Positions 1 to 9,038 of a DNA stretch of 64,000 nt are shown here, piece after piece. The notes below the pieces were generated by a model. That model had not been told where the DNA came from. It ran no database searches and worked only from the letters and a program-made list of their open reading frames with translations. Every line of letters starts with the position of its first letter. Within the stretch, counting starts at the first letter, position 1. The DNA is from Saccharomonospora marina XMU15 (GTDB lineage: Bacteria; Actinomycetota; Actinomycetes; Mycobacteriales; Pseudonocardiaceae). The stretch is from the NCBI RefSeq assembly GCF_000244955.1, contig NZ_CM001439.1:2818628-2882627 (forward strand). Reading direction: 5' to 3'. The position numbers were made by a program, and so were the translations under genes.

Positions 1-84
1 GCAGGGGGTCACAGGATTGTCAACAATTTCGTCGTAAAGGCTGCGGGAGCGTTGTCCGAGCCCGGCAAAACCGTGACCGGGGCA

Positions 85-102
85 CGTATAACGGCCTATA
101 CG
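85..102. promoter_or_regulatory. Palindrome, putative operator (site A)
   Basis: CGTATA, six bases, TATACG forms a perfect inverted repeat about 90 bp before the first gene. Its 16-base core (86-101) differs at one position from the palindrome at 62847-62862, which lies in front of an XRE regulator gene. It may be an operator of that regulator for the gene at 192 or for a gene to the left of the window. The binding role is inferred. Confidence 0.4.
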
Positions 103-118
103 CCGCGGCGCTCAAGAG

Positions 119-132
119 GGGTAGTTCGCCCC
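119..132. promoter_or_regulatory. Weak DosR-box-like palindrome
   Basis: GGGTAGTTCGCCCC fits the DosR-box core GGGNCNNNNGNCCY except for A at position 5. It lies about 60 bp before the gene at 192, which opens a run of stress genes. It could equally be a simple hairpin. Confidence 0.25.
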
Positions 133-191
133 TACCGGCACCGCGGCGGCATGAACGAGCGTGAGTGGGCGACGCCTGAGGAGGCCCACGA

Positions 192-602
192 ATGCACGTA
201 CTGGTAACCGAAGCGAACTTCGGGGACTCCGCGCGGGTCCTGCCCCGGCTGCGCGACCTCGGCTGCCGGGTGAGCACCTGCCACACCGCCACCGGCCTGT
301 GCAGGGCACTCGAGCCGGGATCGCGCTGCCCGCTCGACGAGCCCGGCGGTGTCGACCTGCTCGTGGACGTTCGTTCGGTCGGCGAGGAACTCACGGCACG
401 CGAGTTCGGCGCCGTGTGCGCCGTGCGCGCCCGGGTACCCACCGCGGTCACCGACGCCGACACCGGGCGCGTGCCGACGGTGCCGATCGGCTTGGAGAAC
501 CACGTCACCGCTGTGCCTGCCGACGGGCTGGCCGACGCCTGCCGGGGTTGGCTGCGGGCACGCGGCAACGACGCCGAGCGGGCACAGCGGAGGACGCCAT
601 GA
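192..602 (+). CDS. Hypothetical protein with receiver-like start
   Basis: A 136-residue protein that I do not recognise by name. It opens like a response-regulator or Rossmann beta strand (MHVLVTEANFGDSARVLPRL) but shows no convincing phosphorylatable aspartate set and no output domain. The ATG at 192 follows a GAGGAGG stretch at 178-184. The stop overlaps the ATG of the next gene (ATGA, 599-602), so it is translationally coupled to a universal stress protein, and its role is probably tied to the stress island. A degenerate receiver or a small ligand-binding protein are both possible. Confidence 0.6.
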   Translation: MHVLVTEANFGDSARVLPRLRDLGCRVSTCHTATGLCRALEPGSRCPLDEPGGVDLLVDVRSVGEELTAREFGAVCAVRARVPTAVTDADTGRVPTVPIGLENHVTAVPADGLADACRGWLRARGNDAERAQRRTP

Positions 603-1144
603 CACGCGCCACGGGCAGCGGGCCGATCGTGGTCGGCGTCGACGGCTCCGACGCCTCCGTGCGCGCGCTCGGCTGGGCGATCGATGAGGCGCTCGCACGC
701 GGCAGCGAGGTACGGGCCACCGCCGTGTGGTCGGTCGACGTCACCCACGACTTCGCCTGGAAGCGTGTCGGGGACATCCGCGCCCGCTACGAGCGCATGC
801 TCGACGACGCCATTGCCGAAGCGACTCGTGGCCGTGCCGAGCTGCCCGCGATCGTTGCGGTGGTGCTGGAGGGACCGGCGGGCACGGTGCTCGTGGAAGC
901 GGCACGCGAGGCGGCGATGCTCGTCGTCGCCAGGCACCGTGGCCAGAGGCTGCGCAAGACCATGCTCGGCTCTGTCAGTGCCGCCTGCGCGAAGAACGCC
1001 AGCGTGCCCGTGGTCGTGGTACCGCCGAGGGCACAGGACGAGTGGGACGAGCGGGGAGCCGAAGCACGGCGGCCCGTCGAAACGGCTTCGACGGCGGGTG
1101 GGTCCGCCCGGTCGGGCCGAGCTCGCGAGCCTGGTGAGGAGTGA
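599..1144 (+). CDS. Universal stress protein, single domain
   Basis: 181 residues with one UspA fold: the N-terminal strand IVVGVDGSDASVRAL and a C-terminal region ending TMLGSVSAACAKNASVPVVVV. The nucleotide-binding loop (usually G-xx-G-x9-GS) is altered: the first glycine is Ala in VVARHRGQ, so ATP binding may be weaker. About 35 residues of Arg-, Glu- and Ala-rich tail follow the domain. The start was chosen because ATG 599 overlaps the previous stop, and its own stop overlaps the next possible start. This is a three-gene operon with the genes at 192 and 1150. USPs are core members of DosR regulons. Confidence 0.85.
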   Translation: MTRATGSGPIVVGVDGSDASVRALGWAIDEALARGSEVRATAVWSVDVTHDFAWKRVGDIRARYERMLDDAIAEATRGRAELPAIVAVVLEGPAGTVLVEAAREAAMLVVARHRGQRLRKTMLGSVSAACAKNASVPVVVVPPRAQDEWDERGAEARRPVETASTAGGSARSGRAREPGEE

Positions 1145-1149
1145 ATCCC

Positions 1150-3810
1150 GTGACAACCACCGTGGAGCGCCTCGGCCACCGAGGCCTGCTCGCCGACGGG
1201 CGCGTCGTACTGATCCGGCCGCTCGTGCCGTCGGACGCGCCAGCGGTGACGCGGCTGCACCGCGCGTTCGGTGAGCGCGACAGCTACCTGCGATTCTTCG
1301 GCCCGGCGCCTTCCCACCTCGACCGGCTGGCCGAGACCATCGCGGCCGAGACCGGCCCGAGACATGCCGCCGCGGGTGCCTTCCTCGAGGGCAGGCTTGT
1401 CGGGGTCGCCAACTACGAGACGCTGGCCGACCCCGGCATCGCCGAGATCGCGCTGGCCGTCGACGCCACCGCCAGAGCCGAAGGTGTCGGCACGCTGCTG
1501 CTGGAGCAGCTGGTGTCCACCGCCAGGGCGCGCGGCATCAACCGGCTGCTCGCCGTGGTCTCGACGGAGAACACCCGCATGCTGCGGCTGCTGCGAGACT
1601 TCGGGCTGCCGATGACGAGCACCTCACAGGGCCCCGAACGCGAGATCGTGCTGCAACTGGACGGTGGCGAGCGCTACCTGGAAACGGTGGCCACCCGCGA
1701 ACGGGTGGCCGAGGTCGCCAGCCTGCGGCACGTGCTCGAACCCGCCTCCATCGCCGTCATCGGAGCGAACAGGCGGCAGAGCTCGGTGGGGCACGCGGTG
1801 CTTCGCAACCTCACCGAAGCCGGCTTCACCGGCGCGCTGTTCGCGGTCAACCCGCACGCCGATCGGATACTCGGCGTCGAGTGCCGCCCCAGCGTGGCCG
1901 ACCTGCCGCAAACACCCGAACTGGCCGTCGTGGCGGTGCCCGCGCCCGCGGTCGCCGACGCGATCGAGGACTGCGGACGACGCGGTGTGCGCGCCGTCGT
2001 CATCATCACCGCGGGGTTGTCGGGCGACGACACCGACCGCGTGCTCACCGCCGTGCGCCGGTACGGCATCAGGGTCGTCGGGCCCAACTGCATCGGCGTG
2101 GTCAACACCGACCCGAACGTGCGGATGAACGCGACGTTCCTGCGCTCAGCCGTGGCGGGCGGCGACATCGGCGTGATGACGCAGTCCGGCGGGGTGGCGA
2201 TCGCGCTCACCGAACTGCTGGCCGCCGCGGGCCTCGGGGTGTCCAATGTGGTCTCGGCCGGTGACAAGTACGACGTCAGCGGCAACGACATGCTGCTGTG
2301 GTGGCAGCACGACGACCGCACCGCCGCGGCCGTGCTGTACCTGGAGTCCTTCGGCAACCCGCGCAAGTTCGGCCTGCTCGCCCGCGCACTGGCCCGCGAG
2401 AAGCCGGTGCTCGCCGTGCGTGGCGCCAACACCGCGCTGGCACAGCGTGCCGCCGCATCGCACACCGCCGCGGCGGCGACGCCGGCCGTCAGCAGGGACG
2501 CGCTGTTCGAGCAGGCGGGCGTGCTCGCCGTCGACACCGTCACCGAGCTGCTGACCGTGCTGGCCGCGTTGCGCTGGCAGGGCCCGCCCTCGGGAAACCG
2601 CGTCGCCGTGGTGAGCAACGCGGGCGGAACCGGGGTGCTGGCCGTGGACGCCTGCGCCCGGCACGGCCTCGCACTGCCGGAGTTGACGGAGGAAACCCTG
2701 GTGCGGCTGCGCGCGCTGCTGCCGGAGCAGGCCAGCTCGCGCAACCCGGTGGACACCACCGCCGCGGTGCATCCGCTGGCCTTCGGTGCCTGCGTGGACG
2801 CTGTCGTGGAGGACCCGAGCGTTGACGCGGTCATCGTGGCGACGGCACCGACGGCCGTGGGAGATCCCGCGGACGCGCTGAACCAGCGGGTGTCGCTGCG
2901 TGGCAAGCCGATCGTGGTCGTGCGGCCCGGCCAGCTCGCGCCCGTGGCGCCGCTGACCGACGAGTTGGTCGGCCCGGTCACCGCCAGCTACTCCGATCCC
3001 GAGTACGCGGCGCAGGCACTGGGCAAGCTGGCGGGCTACGCGCGCTGGTTGGCGCAACCGTCGGGCGAGGTGCCTCACCTGCCCGGCATCGACGTGGACG
3101 GTGCCCGCACGCTCGTGGCCGAGGCACTGGCGCACAACCACGGCGACGGCTGGCTGACCCCCGCCGAAGTGGGCGCGCTGCTGCGCTCCTTCGGGATTCC
3201 CACCGTGCCGACCTCGGTCGCTGCCGACGAGGCGCAAGCGGTGGAGCTGTTCGAAAGCATGGGCGGGCGGCCCGTGGCGTTGAAGGCGAACGCGGAAGGC
3301 CTGCTGCACAAGAGCGCGGGCGGGGGAGTGGCACTCGACGTGCGCGGCGCCGAGGGAATCCGCGATGTCTTCGCCACGTTCCGGGAACGCTTCGGCGGCG
3401 CGCTGCACAGCGTGGTGGTGCAGCCGATGGTGCCCAAGGGAAGGGAACTGCTCGTCGGCATCAACGCCGACGACGTGTTCGGCCCGCTGGTGGTGTTCGG
3501 CCTCGGCGGTGTCGACACCGACCTCATCGCCGACCGAAGCGCCCGGCTGGCTCCGCTGACCGAGTCCGACGCCGACCAACTGCTCACCGGTCTGCGCAGC
3601 TCGCCCGAACTGCTGCGGCAGCTACCGGTGCCCGCCGTGCGTGACGTGCTGATGCGGGTGGGACTGCTGGCCGTGGCGCTGCCCGAGATCGCCGAACTCG
3701 ACCTGAACCCACTCGTGGCCACCGAGGACGGCTGCGTGGTGCTCGACAGTCGGGTGCGCGTGCGCGGCCACCTCACCGGCGACCCGTACCTGCGTTACCT
3801 GAAGCACTGA
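1150..3810 (+). CDS. GNAT / NDP-forming acyl-CoA synthetase fusion (Pat-like)
   Basis: An 886-residue fusion. Residues about 15-170 are a GNAT acetyltransferase with an acetyl-CoA loop RAEGVG (109-114). Residues about 193-660 are the CoA-binding, CoA-ligase-like part of ADP-forming acetyl-CoA synthetase (HVLEPASIAVIGA; GPNCIGVVNT; a conserved catalytic-type His438 in ASHTAAAA). Residues about 670-886 are an ATP-grasp domain (LLHKSAGGGVALDV). This is the protein lysine acetyltransferase family (Pat/YfiQ), here with GNAT at the N terminus as in actinobacterial forms. GTG 1150 is preferred to GTG 1141 because GAGGAG (1136-1141) is spaced 8 bases from it. It sits in an operon with a stress protein and probably acetylates acyl-CoA synthetases; ligase activity cannot be excluded since the His is kept. 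Confidence 0.85.
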   Translation: MTTTVERLGHRGLLADGRVVLIRPLVPSDAPAVTRLHRAFGERDSYLRFFGPAPSHLDRLAETIAAETGPRHAAAGAFLEGRLVGVANYETLADPGIAEIALAVDATARAEGVGTLLLEQLVSTARARGINRLLAVVSTENTRMLRLLRDFGLPMTSTSQGPEREIVLQLDGGERYLETVATRERVAEVASLRHVLEPASIAVIGANRRQSSVGHAVLRNLTEAGFTGALFAVNPHADRILGVECRPSVADLPQTPELAVVAVPAPAVADAIEDCGRRGVRAVVIITAGLSGDDTDRVLTAVRRYGIRVVGPNCIGVVNTDPNVRMNATFLRSAVAGGDIGVMTQSGGVAIALTELLAAAGLGVSNVVSAGDKYDVSGNDMLLWWQHDDRTAAAVLYLESFGNPRKFGLLARALAREKPVLAVRGANTALAQRAAASHTAAAATPAVSRDALFEQAGVLAVDTVTELLTVLAALRWQGPPSGNRVAVVSNAGGTGVLAVDACARHGLALPELTEETLVRLRALLPEQASSRNPVDTTAAVHPLAFGACVDAVVEDPSVDAVIVATAPTAVGDPADALNQRVSLRGKPIVVVRPGQLAPVAPLTDELVGPVTASYSDPEYAAQALGKLAGYARWLAQPSGEVPHLPGIDVDGARTLVAEALAHNHGDGWLTPAEVGALLRSFGIPTVPTSVAADEAQAVELFESMGGRPVALKANAEGLLHKSAGGGVALDVRGAEGIRDVFATFRERFGGALHSVVVQPMVPKGRELLVGINADDVFGPLVVFGLGGVDTDLIADRSARLAPLTESDADQLLTGLRSSPELLRQLPVPAVRDVLMRVGLLAVALPEIAELDLNPLVATEDGCVVLDSRVRVRGHLTGDPYLRYLKH

Positions 3811-3886
3811 GCAGAGCACAGAGAGCACCGGGAGCACCGGGAGTCTCCTTTCTTTCCCGCGAACACGGCCGAGGTGGAGGAACGAC

Positions 3887-4783
3887 ATGACGAACGGCAA
3901 CCGAGCGCAGCGACCCGTTGTGGCGGGGGTGGACGGGTCACCGTCGGCGATGGACGCGACCAGGTGGGCGGCGCGGCAGGCGGCGCGGTTGGGCGAGCCG
4001 TTGCGGCTGCTCTACGTGGCCGACCTGCCGCCGCTCAACCCGCATGTGGCCGCACCGCCACCGAGTTACGCCAGCGCGTGGCTGGACTCCGGCCGCAAGT
4101 GGCTGTCCGAGGCCGAGGACATGGCCACCGACGAGGTCCCCGAGCTGCCCGTCGAGACCGACGTGCGGCTGGGCCAGACCAGCGACACCCTGATCGAGGA
4201 ATCCCGCGGCGCCGCGCTGCTGGTGCTCGGCACCCGCGGCTACGGCGGGTTCCGCAGGCTGCTGGTCGGTTCGGTGGCCTCGACGGTCGCCGCGCACGCC
4301 GTCTGCCCGGTGGTGGTGCTGCCCGCGGGCACGGCGACGGTCGAGACCGGTGACGTGGTGGTGGGCGCGGACGGGTCGGCACTGGGCGTCGAGGCGCTCG
4401 GCTTCGGCTTCGACGTCGCCTCCGCCAAACGCGCCAGGCTGGTCGCCGTGCGCGCCTGGCACGAGTCGCTGGCCGACGCCGCCTGGTCGGGGCTGCCCGT
4501 CCGCGACGAACTGGACAAGGTCACCGAGCAGGAACTGCGCGCGTTGCACGCCGACCTGCGGCCGTGGCGGGAGAAGTACCCCGACGTCGAGGTCAGCGAG
4601 CACGTGGTGCGCACGGGCAAACCCTCCGACGCCCTGCTCGACGCCGCGCAGCGGGCGCAGCTGATCGTGGTCGGCTCGCACGGTCGCGGGGTGGTGTCGG
4701 GAACGCTGCTCGGCTCCACCAGCCAGGCGTTGCTGCACACGGTCACCAGCTGCCCGGTGGCGATCGTTCGCCCGAAGGAGTGA
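3887..4783 (+). CDS. Universal stress protein, tandem UspA domains
   Basis: 298 residues with two UspA domains (about 8-145 and 155-295). Each has a complete nucleotide-binding loop: GTRG-x9-GS in LVLGTRGYGGFRRLLVGS, and GSHG-x9-GS in VVGSHGRGVVSGTLLGS. Such tandem USPs (Rv2623 and Rv2005c type) bind ATP and are linked to growth arrest in hypoxia. The ATG follows GGAGG. It converges with the PEP synthase gene, leaving a gap of only 5 bp. The 76-bp upstream gap has a short direct repeat (GAGCACCGG twice) but no DosR-box core. Confidence 0.93.
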   Translation: MTNGNRAQRPVVAGVDGSPSAMDATRWAARQAARLGEPLRLLYVADLPPLNPHVAAPPPSYASAWLDSGRKWLSEAEDMATDEVPELPVETDVRLGQTSDTLIEESRGAALLVLGTRGYGGFRRLLVGSVASTVAAHAVCPVVVLPAGTATVETGDVVVGADGSALGVEALGFGFDVASAKRARLVAVRAWHESLADAAWSGLPVRDELDKVTEQELRALHADLRPWREKYPDVEVSEHVVRTGKPSDALLDAAQRAQLIVVGSHGRGVVSGTLLGSTSQALLHTVTSCPVAIVRPKE

Positions 4784-4788
4784 GCTAG

Positions 4789-7083
4789 CTACCCTCGCCT
4801 GGCGTCGGCCAGCAGCATCCTGCGCTCAGCCGAGCCGATCGCGGCTCGCGCCGAGGCCACGCTGTCGGTGTTGACCGAGATGGACGTGATCCCCAGCCGC
4901 ACCAGATGCTCGGCGAAGTCGGGGTTGGTCGAGGGTGCCTGCCCGCACAGCGACGAGGTGATGCCCGCGTCGTGGCAGGCGTGCACGATCCGGGCGATCG
5001 CGTCGAGCACAGCCGGATCGCTCTCGTCGAACAGCGGGGCGCACAGCCGGGAGTCGCGATCCACACCGAGCATCAGCTGGGTGAGGTCGTTGCTGCCGAT
5101 CGACACCCCGTCCACGCCCATGCGCGCGTACTCGCTGATCCAGTACACCACCGACGGCACCTCGGCCATGATCCAGCGGTGCAGGCCGCGGTGGCGACCC
5201 AGCGGGCCGGCGTCGACGAGTTCCAGGCAGGCCTCCAGCTCCCAGCGGGTGCGCACGAACGGCAGCATCAGGTGCAGGTTCGGCGTGCGCTCCCGCACCC
5301 TGGCCAGTGCCGCCAGCTCCAGCCGGAACAGCTCGGGATCGTCGACGTAGCGGTAGCAGCCGCGGTAGCCGATCATCGGGTTGCTCTCCACCGGCTCGAA
5401 CCGCTCGCCGCCTTCCAGGCCGCGGAACTCGTTGGTGCGAAAGTCCGTCGTGCGGTAGATCACCGGCCGCGGCGCGAACGCCGTGCTGATCTTCAGCAGC
5501 GCTTCCGACATGGCCGCCACGAAAGGCTCGGGGCCACGGTCGGCCAGGAACGCGCGGGGGTGCCTGCCCTGCAGCGCGTCGGTGAGCAGGAACTCGGCAC
5601 GCAGCAGGCCGACGCCGTCCACCGGCAGCGCCGCGGCCCGCTGCGCCGCCTCCGGCATCGCGAGGTTGACGTACAGCCGCGTGCCCAGCGACTCGGCGGC
5701 CGCCGCCGGGGCAGGTCGAACCGCCTCGGATCGTGGCCGCGTGTGAGCCCGCTCTCCCGCGCTCACCGTGCCCGCCGCACCGTCGACCGTCACCAGTTGG
5801 CCGTCGGTGAGGTCGCGCGTGGCCGAATGGGTACCGACGACGCACGGCACGCCGAGTTCGCGGGCGACGATCGCCGCGTGGCAGGTCATCCCGCCCTGGT
5901 CGGTGACAAGCGCGCCCGCACGGCGAACGGTGGGAACCCAGTCCGGGTTGGTCATCTCCGCGACGAGGATCTCCCCGTCGCGCAGCTTCCTGCCCTCCGA
6001 CGGCGCGGACAGCACCCGCACCGCGCCGCTGCCGACGCCGGGCGCGGCCGCGAGGCCGGTCAGCAGCACCTCGTCACCGCCGTCACCACCGTCACCACCG
6101 TCACCATCGTCGCCGGTCGCGGTCCTCGCTCGGGTGCGTGTCGGACCGAGTGTCGTGATCGGCCGGGTCTGCACCAGCCAGATGTCGTCACCGGAGGCCG
6201 CCCACTCGATGTCCTGCGGGGTGCCGTAGTGCTCCTCAACCCGGATCCCGAGCCGGGCCAGTTCCATCGCCTCCTCCGGCCGCAGTACGGCGGGCTGCTC
6301 CCCGTCGGGCAGCTCGACGCGCTTCTCGCCGCCGGGAGTGCGAACGATCTCGTAGTTCTGGTGGCCCAGCCGGGTACTGAGCAACGTGGCGTCCGGTTTG
6401 GACAGTAGGTAGGTGTCGGGTTCGACCGCCCCGCTGACCAGCACCTCGCCCTGGCCGAGCACGGCCTCCACCACGAGGGTGTCGCGGTCGCGGGTCGAGG
6501 GATCGACGGTGAAGATCACACCGGAACGGTCGGTGGCGACCATTCGCTGCACCACCACGGCGATGATCGGCTCGTCCGTGATGCCCTGCTCCTGCCGGTA
6601 GGCCAGCGAGCGGGCACCGAACAGCGACTCCCAGCACGACAGCACCGCCGACACGAGCGCGTCCGGCCCCGTCACGTTGGTGAAGGAGCGGTTCATCCCG
6701 GCGAACGACGCGCCGGGGGAGTCCTCGGAGGTCGCCGAGGAGCGCACCGCGACGGCGACCTCACCGTCCTCGCCTCCCAGTCGCTGATAAGCCTCCCTGA
6801 CGGCGGCGGCGACCGGCGAGGCCACCCCGGCCTTGCGCACCAGGGCCTGCAGCCGCTGTGAGGCGGCCTCCACGTCGTCGCCGACCTTGGCGACCACCTC
6901 ACGCAGCTCGGCGCGCACGCCGCCGGTGTCCATCGAGTCACGGTAGGCCTGCGCGGTCACCACGAACCCCGGTGGCACGGGCAACGAGGCGGAGGCGAGT
7001 TCGCCGAGGTTCGCGCCCTTGCCGCCTGCCAGCGTGGTGTCGCGCGCGGTCAGCTCGGTCAGCCAGGCGACGTGCTGCGCCAT
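4789..7083 (-). CDS. ppsA: Phosphoenolpyruvate synthase (pyruvate, water dikinase)
   Basis: 764 residues in the PEP synthase order: ATP-grasp pyruvate/ATP domain (1 to about 340, starting [20 protein letters not shown]), mobile phospho-histidine domain ([11 protein letters not shown], His402) and PEP-utilising TIM barrel ([17 protein letters not shown]; catalytic Cys713 in SLCGQAPS). It makes PEP from pyruvate and ATP, the first step of gluconeogenesis from C3 units. ATG 7083 has AGGAG 10 bases upstream; the open frame running upstream of it is not coding. A Asp/Gly-rich linker ([12 protein letters not shown]), encoded by a 9-bp tandem repeat, joins the first two domains. It lies downstream of the hspX-like gene on the same strand, so it is likely co-induced. 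Length is close to the usual 790 or so. Confidence 0.92.
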   Translation of the reverse strand: MAQHVAWLTELTARDTTLAGGKGANLGELASASLPVPPGFVVTAQAYRDSMDTGGVRAELREVVAKVGDDVEAASQRLQALVRKAGVASPVAAAVREAYQRLGGEDGEVAVAVRSSATSEDSPGASFAGMNRSFTNVTGPDALVSAVLSCWESLFGARSLAYRQEQGITDEPIIAVVVQRMVATDRSGVIFTVDPSTRDRDTLVVEAVLGQGEVLVSGAVEPDTYLLSKPDATLLSTRLGHQNYEIVRTPGGEKRVELPDGEQPAVLRPEEAMELARLGIRVEEHYGTPQDIEWAASGDDIWLVQTRPITTLGPTRTRARTATGDDGDGGDGGDGGDEVLLTGLAAAPGVGSGAVRVLSAPSEGRKLRDGEILVAEMTNPDWVPTVRRAGALVTDQGGMTCHAAIVARELGVPCVVGTHSATRDLTDGQLVTVDGAAGTVSAGERAHTRPRSEAVRPAPAAAAESLGTRLYVNLAMPEAAQRAAALPVDGVGLLRAEFLLTDALQGRHPRAFLADRGPEPFVAAMSEALLKISTAFAPRPVIYRTTDFRTNEFRGLEGGERFEPVESNPMIGYRGCYRYVDDPELFRLELAALARVRERTPNLHLMLPFVRTRWELEACLELVDAGPLGRHRGLHRWIMAEVPSVVYWISEYARMGVDGVSIGSNDLTQLMLGVDRDSRLCAPLFDESDPAVLDAIARIVHACHDAGITSSLCGQAPSTNPDFAEHLVRLGITSISVNTDSVASARAAIGSAERRMLLADARRG
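6075..6110. repeat. 9-bp tandem repeat inside ppsA
   Basis: Four 9-bp units (CACCGCCGT, CACCACCGT twice, CACCATCGT) on the plus strand encode a Gly/Asp linker of the PEP synthase on the minus strand. The repeat is in frame and could vary in copy number by slippage without breaking the gene. Confidence 0.8.
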
Positions 7084-7106
7084 CGGTTTCTCCTGTGAAG
7101 AATGCG

Positions 7107-7134
7107 GGTGGCGGCCCGGACGCGGGCCGCCACC
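7107..7134 (-). terminator. Hairpin between the hspX-like gene and ppsA
   Basis: GGTGGCGGCCC (7107-7117) pairs perfectly with GGGCCGCCACC (7124-7134) across a 6-base loop, in the 80-bp gap between two genes on the minus strand. No U-tract follows. It may be a weak terminator or a processing/stability element that sets the hspX to ppsA ratio. Confidence 0.5.
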
Positions 7135-7163
7135 GAGGCGAGTGGGGTGGATGGTCGGTCTGC

Positions 7164-7583
7164 TCAGTGCCGGACCGGGATCTGCTTGGCGCGCTCCTCG
7201 GTGCGGCCCAACTCGACCGTCACCGTGAGGATGCCGTCGTCGTAGCTGGCCTCGATGGTGTCCTCCTTGGCACCCTCGGGCAGCGCCACGGTGCGGCTGA
7301 ACGAGCCGTACCGAAACTCCGAGCGACCCTTCTCCGCCTTCTCCTCCGAGCGGCTGGCCTCGATCGTCAGCAGCCCGTTCGACACCGTCAGGTTCAGGTC
7401 GTTGTCGACGTCGACGCCGGGCAACTCGGCACGCAGGAGGTAGCGGCCCTCCTCGACCTTGTCCTCCACCCGGATGGTGTGGAAGTCGAACGGGCGCAGC
7501 GCCCCGAAGGTCGGGAACATGTCCATCAGTTCCTGAAAGTCCGGCAGCAGCGAGTGGCTCTGACGGCGTGCGGGCACAGTCAT
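7164..7583 (-). CDS. hspX: Alpha-crystallin small heat-shock protein (HspX/Acr-like)
   Basis: 139 residues, an Hsp20 chaperone. The match to M. tuberculosis HspX (Rv2031c) is recognisable along the length: N-terminal [16 protein letters not shown], then [37 protein letters not shown] and a terminal [11 protein letters not shown]. It lacks Cys and ends in KQIPVRH, which contains the IxI/V-like oligomer tail. In mycobacteria it is the hallmark DosR-induced chaperone. The start ATG 7583 is followed by MTVPARRQ. The divergent promoter region with the membrane protein gene at 7754 contains the DosR-type box at 7677-7690. Confidence 0.93.
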   Translation of the reverse strand: MTVPARRQSHSLLPDFQELMDMFPTFGALRPFDFHTIRVEDKVEEGRYLLRAELPGVDVDNDLNLTVSNGLLTIEASRSEEKAEKGRSEFRYGSFSRTVALPEGAKEDTIEASYDDGILTVTVELGRTEERAKQIPVRH

Positions 7584-7676
7584 GTGGACCCCTTTCGTCG
7601 AAGGATTCGGTGTTGGTGTCCTTCATCGCACTCCGTGCCTGGCCGAGACGGGTAGGGCCGTCGGTAGGGCCGGGCT

Positions 7677-7690
7677 GGGACCAAAGACCC
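7677..7690. promoter_or_regulatory. DosR-type box, divergent hspX / Rv1733c-like promoter
   Basis: GGGACCAAAGACCC matches the core of the mycobacterial DosR box (GGGACTWWAGTCCC) in both half-sites. The identical 14-mer recurs at 28633-28646. It lies 94 bp before the hspX-like start and 64 bp before the plus-strand gene. Two copies of GGTAGGGCCG just upstream (7651-7660 and 7662-7671) may be degenerate extra sites. Confidence 0.7.
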
Positions 7691-7753
7691 TCGCTACCGC
7701 GCCCGCGCGCGGGACAGGCTCGCGTCAGAAGTCCGGTGCGGTGAGGAAGGGCG

Positions 7754-8392
7754 GTGCCCGAACTGCTTGAGCTGAGCAGCCCACAGGGTCGACGGGGGCC
7801 ACGGGGGCCACAGGGCCCGAAGCGGGCGCCGTGGCGGTACGTGCTGCCCGGCCCCGCACCGCTCGTGCGCCGCGTCGATCGGGTGGAAGCGGCCGCGTTC
7901 GCCGCCACGGTGCTGCTGGCGTTGCTGGCCGTGCCCGCGGCGGCGGCGGTGGGCCGTCGTGCCCACGCCCGCCAGGTCCGGCTCGCGCGCGAGCAGGCCA
8001 CGAACCGGCACCCGGTGACGGCCGTCGTACCGGCCGACGCGACCCGCCGCCGCACACCGGCCGTCACCTCGCGCGTAGTGCCGGGCCGCCGGCGCACCCA
8101 GCGGGGGCAGCGGCGGCGCGGGCCGATCACGGCCGCCGAGCGTGTCGTGTGGCTGGACCGTCGCGGCGAGGTGGTGCCCGCGCCGGTGAGCGCGCGCAGG
8201 GCCACCGGTGTGGCCACGATGGTGGGCATCGGCAGCTGGCTGGCGGCGGCGGCCGGGCTCGCCGCCGGATACGCGTCGGTCAAAGCCGTGCTGGCCGGCT
8301 ACCGGCTGCGCGCGTGGGGTCGCGCCTGGGAACGCGTCGCGGCCGAATGGGCGCGGCGGGAAGCCTCCGACGAGCCCCCGATGGAGGAGTGA
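7754..8392 (+). CDS. Rv1733c-like two-span membrane protein
   Basis: 212 residues. The layout is that of DosR-regulated Rv1733c: a basic N terminus, [20 protein letters not shown] leading into a first transmembrane segment (about 45-67), a long outside loop with a [14 protein letters not shown] stretch (131-144), a second transmembrane segment (about 152-175) and a short cytoplasmic tail. Family function is unknown. The GTG start has GAGGAAGG upstream. It shares a promoter gap with hspX and is followed 12 bp later by the CBS-BON gene, so the two are probably one transcript. The N-terminal Pro/Gly/Arg run is low complexity. Confidence 0.8.
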   Translation: MPELLELSSPQGRRGPRGPQGPKRAPWRYVLPGPAPLVRRVDRVEAAAFAATVLLALLAVPAAAAVGRRAHARQVRLAREQATNRHPVTAVVPADATRRRTPAVTSRVVPGRRRTQRGQRRRGPITAAERVVWLDRRGEVVPAPVSARRATGVATMVGIGSWLAAAAGLAAGYASVKAVLAGYRLRAWGRAWERVAAEWARREASDEPPMEE

Positions 8393-8404
8393 GGAGCCAA
8401 CGAC

Positions 8405-8965
8405 ATGCGCGTTTCCGAGATCATGACCAGGCCCGTGGTGACCACCTCGCCACAGGCGCTGCTCAAGGACGCTGTCGTGCTGCTGACCGAGGGCGGCTAC
8501 GCCGGGCTGCCCGTCGTGGACGAGGAGGAGCGGGTGCTCGGCATCGTCACCGAGGCGGACGCCCTGCGCGCCATGACGGGTGAGATCGGTACCGTGCGGG
8601 TCGCCGACGTGATGACCGCGCCGGTCGAGGTGGTCTCGCCCGTCAACGACGTCACCGACATCGCCCGCATCATGCTGCGGGACGGGTTGCGCTCGGTGCC
8701 GGTGGTGGCGGAGGGAGTGCTGGTGGGGATCGTGAGCCGCAGGGACGTGCTCCGGCCGTTCGTGCGGCCCGACGACACCGTCGGCACCCACGTCCGCAAG
8801 GTACTCACCGACTACGACGGCCACCGGGACCGCTGGCAGGTCGACGTCGAGGGCGGGGTGGTGACCGTCAGCGGCGACTTCAGCGACTCCGCGGAGCGGC
8901 ACGTGGTGAGCACACTCGTGCGCACGGTTCCCGGGGTGCTGAGCGTGGACCTGCGGGCCCGATGA
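8405..8965 (+). CDS. Tandem CBS domains fused to BON domain
   Basis: 186 residues: CBS1 (about 7-62, MTRPVVTTSPQALLKDAV), CBS2 (about 66-120, MTAPVEVVSPVNDVTDIA) and a C-terminal BON domain (about 122-186, VDVEGGVVTVSGDFSDSAE). The CBS pair resembles the DosR-regulated Hrp1 (Rv2626c), which has no BON domain. CBS pairs usually sense adenine nucleotides; BON domains are thought to bind lipids or membranes. The ATG follows GGAG with normal spacing. It is likely co-transcribed with the Rv1733c-like gene. A paralogue with the same architecture is at 27390. Confidence 0.9.
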   Translation: MRVSEIMTRPVVTTSPQALLKDAVVLLTEGGYAGLPVVDEEERVLGIVTEADALRAMTGEIGTVRVADVMTAPVEVVSPVNDVTDIARIMLRDGLRSVPVVAEGVLVGIVSRRDVLRPFVRPDDTVGTHVRKVLTDYDGHRDRWQVDVEGGVVTVSGDFSDSAERHVVSTLVRTVPGVLSVDLRAR

Positions 8966-8984
8966 GAAAGCCATGACACAGCGA

Positions 8985-9019
8985 GGCCCGTTCCCCACAC
9001 CGTGGGTGAGGAACGGGCC
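8985..9019. terminator. Bidirectional hairpin terminator
   Basis: GGCCCGTTCC (8985-8994) pairs with GGAACGGGCC (9010-9019), and an inner CCCAC/GTGGG stem (8994-8998 with 9002-9006) caps it. It lies between convergent genes, so it probably ends both transcripts. Confidence 0.75.
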
Positions 9020-9038
9020 CGCGTGTGTCCCACGCCGG

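Noticed and set aside
20-1156. Long minus-strand frame of 378 codons opposite the first genes
   Set aside because: Arg/Pro/His-rich translation without domains. It is the antisense shadow of the genes at 192 and 599, which have coupled starts and a UspA domain.
7084-8283. Upstream extension of the ppsA frame on the minus strand
   Set aside because: It runs through the hspX-like gene and the Rv1733c-like gene. The PEP synthase domain and a good ribosome-binding site begin at 7083.
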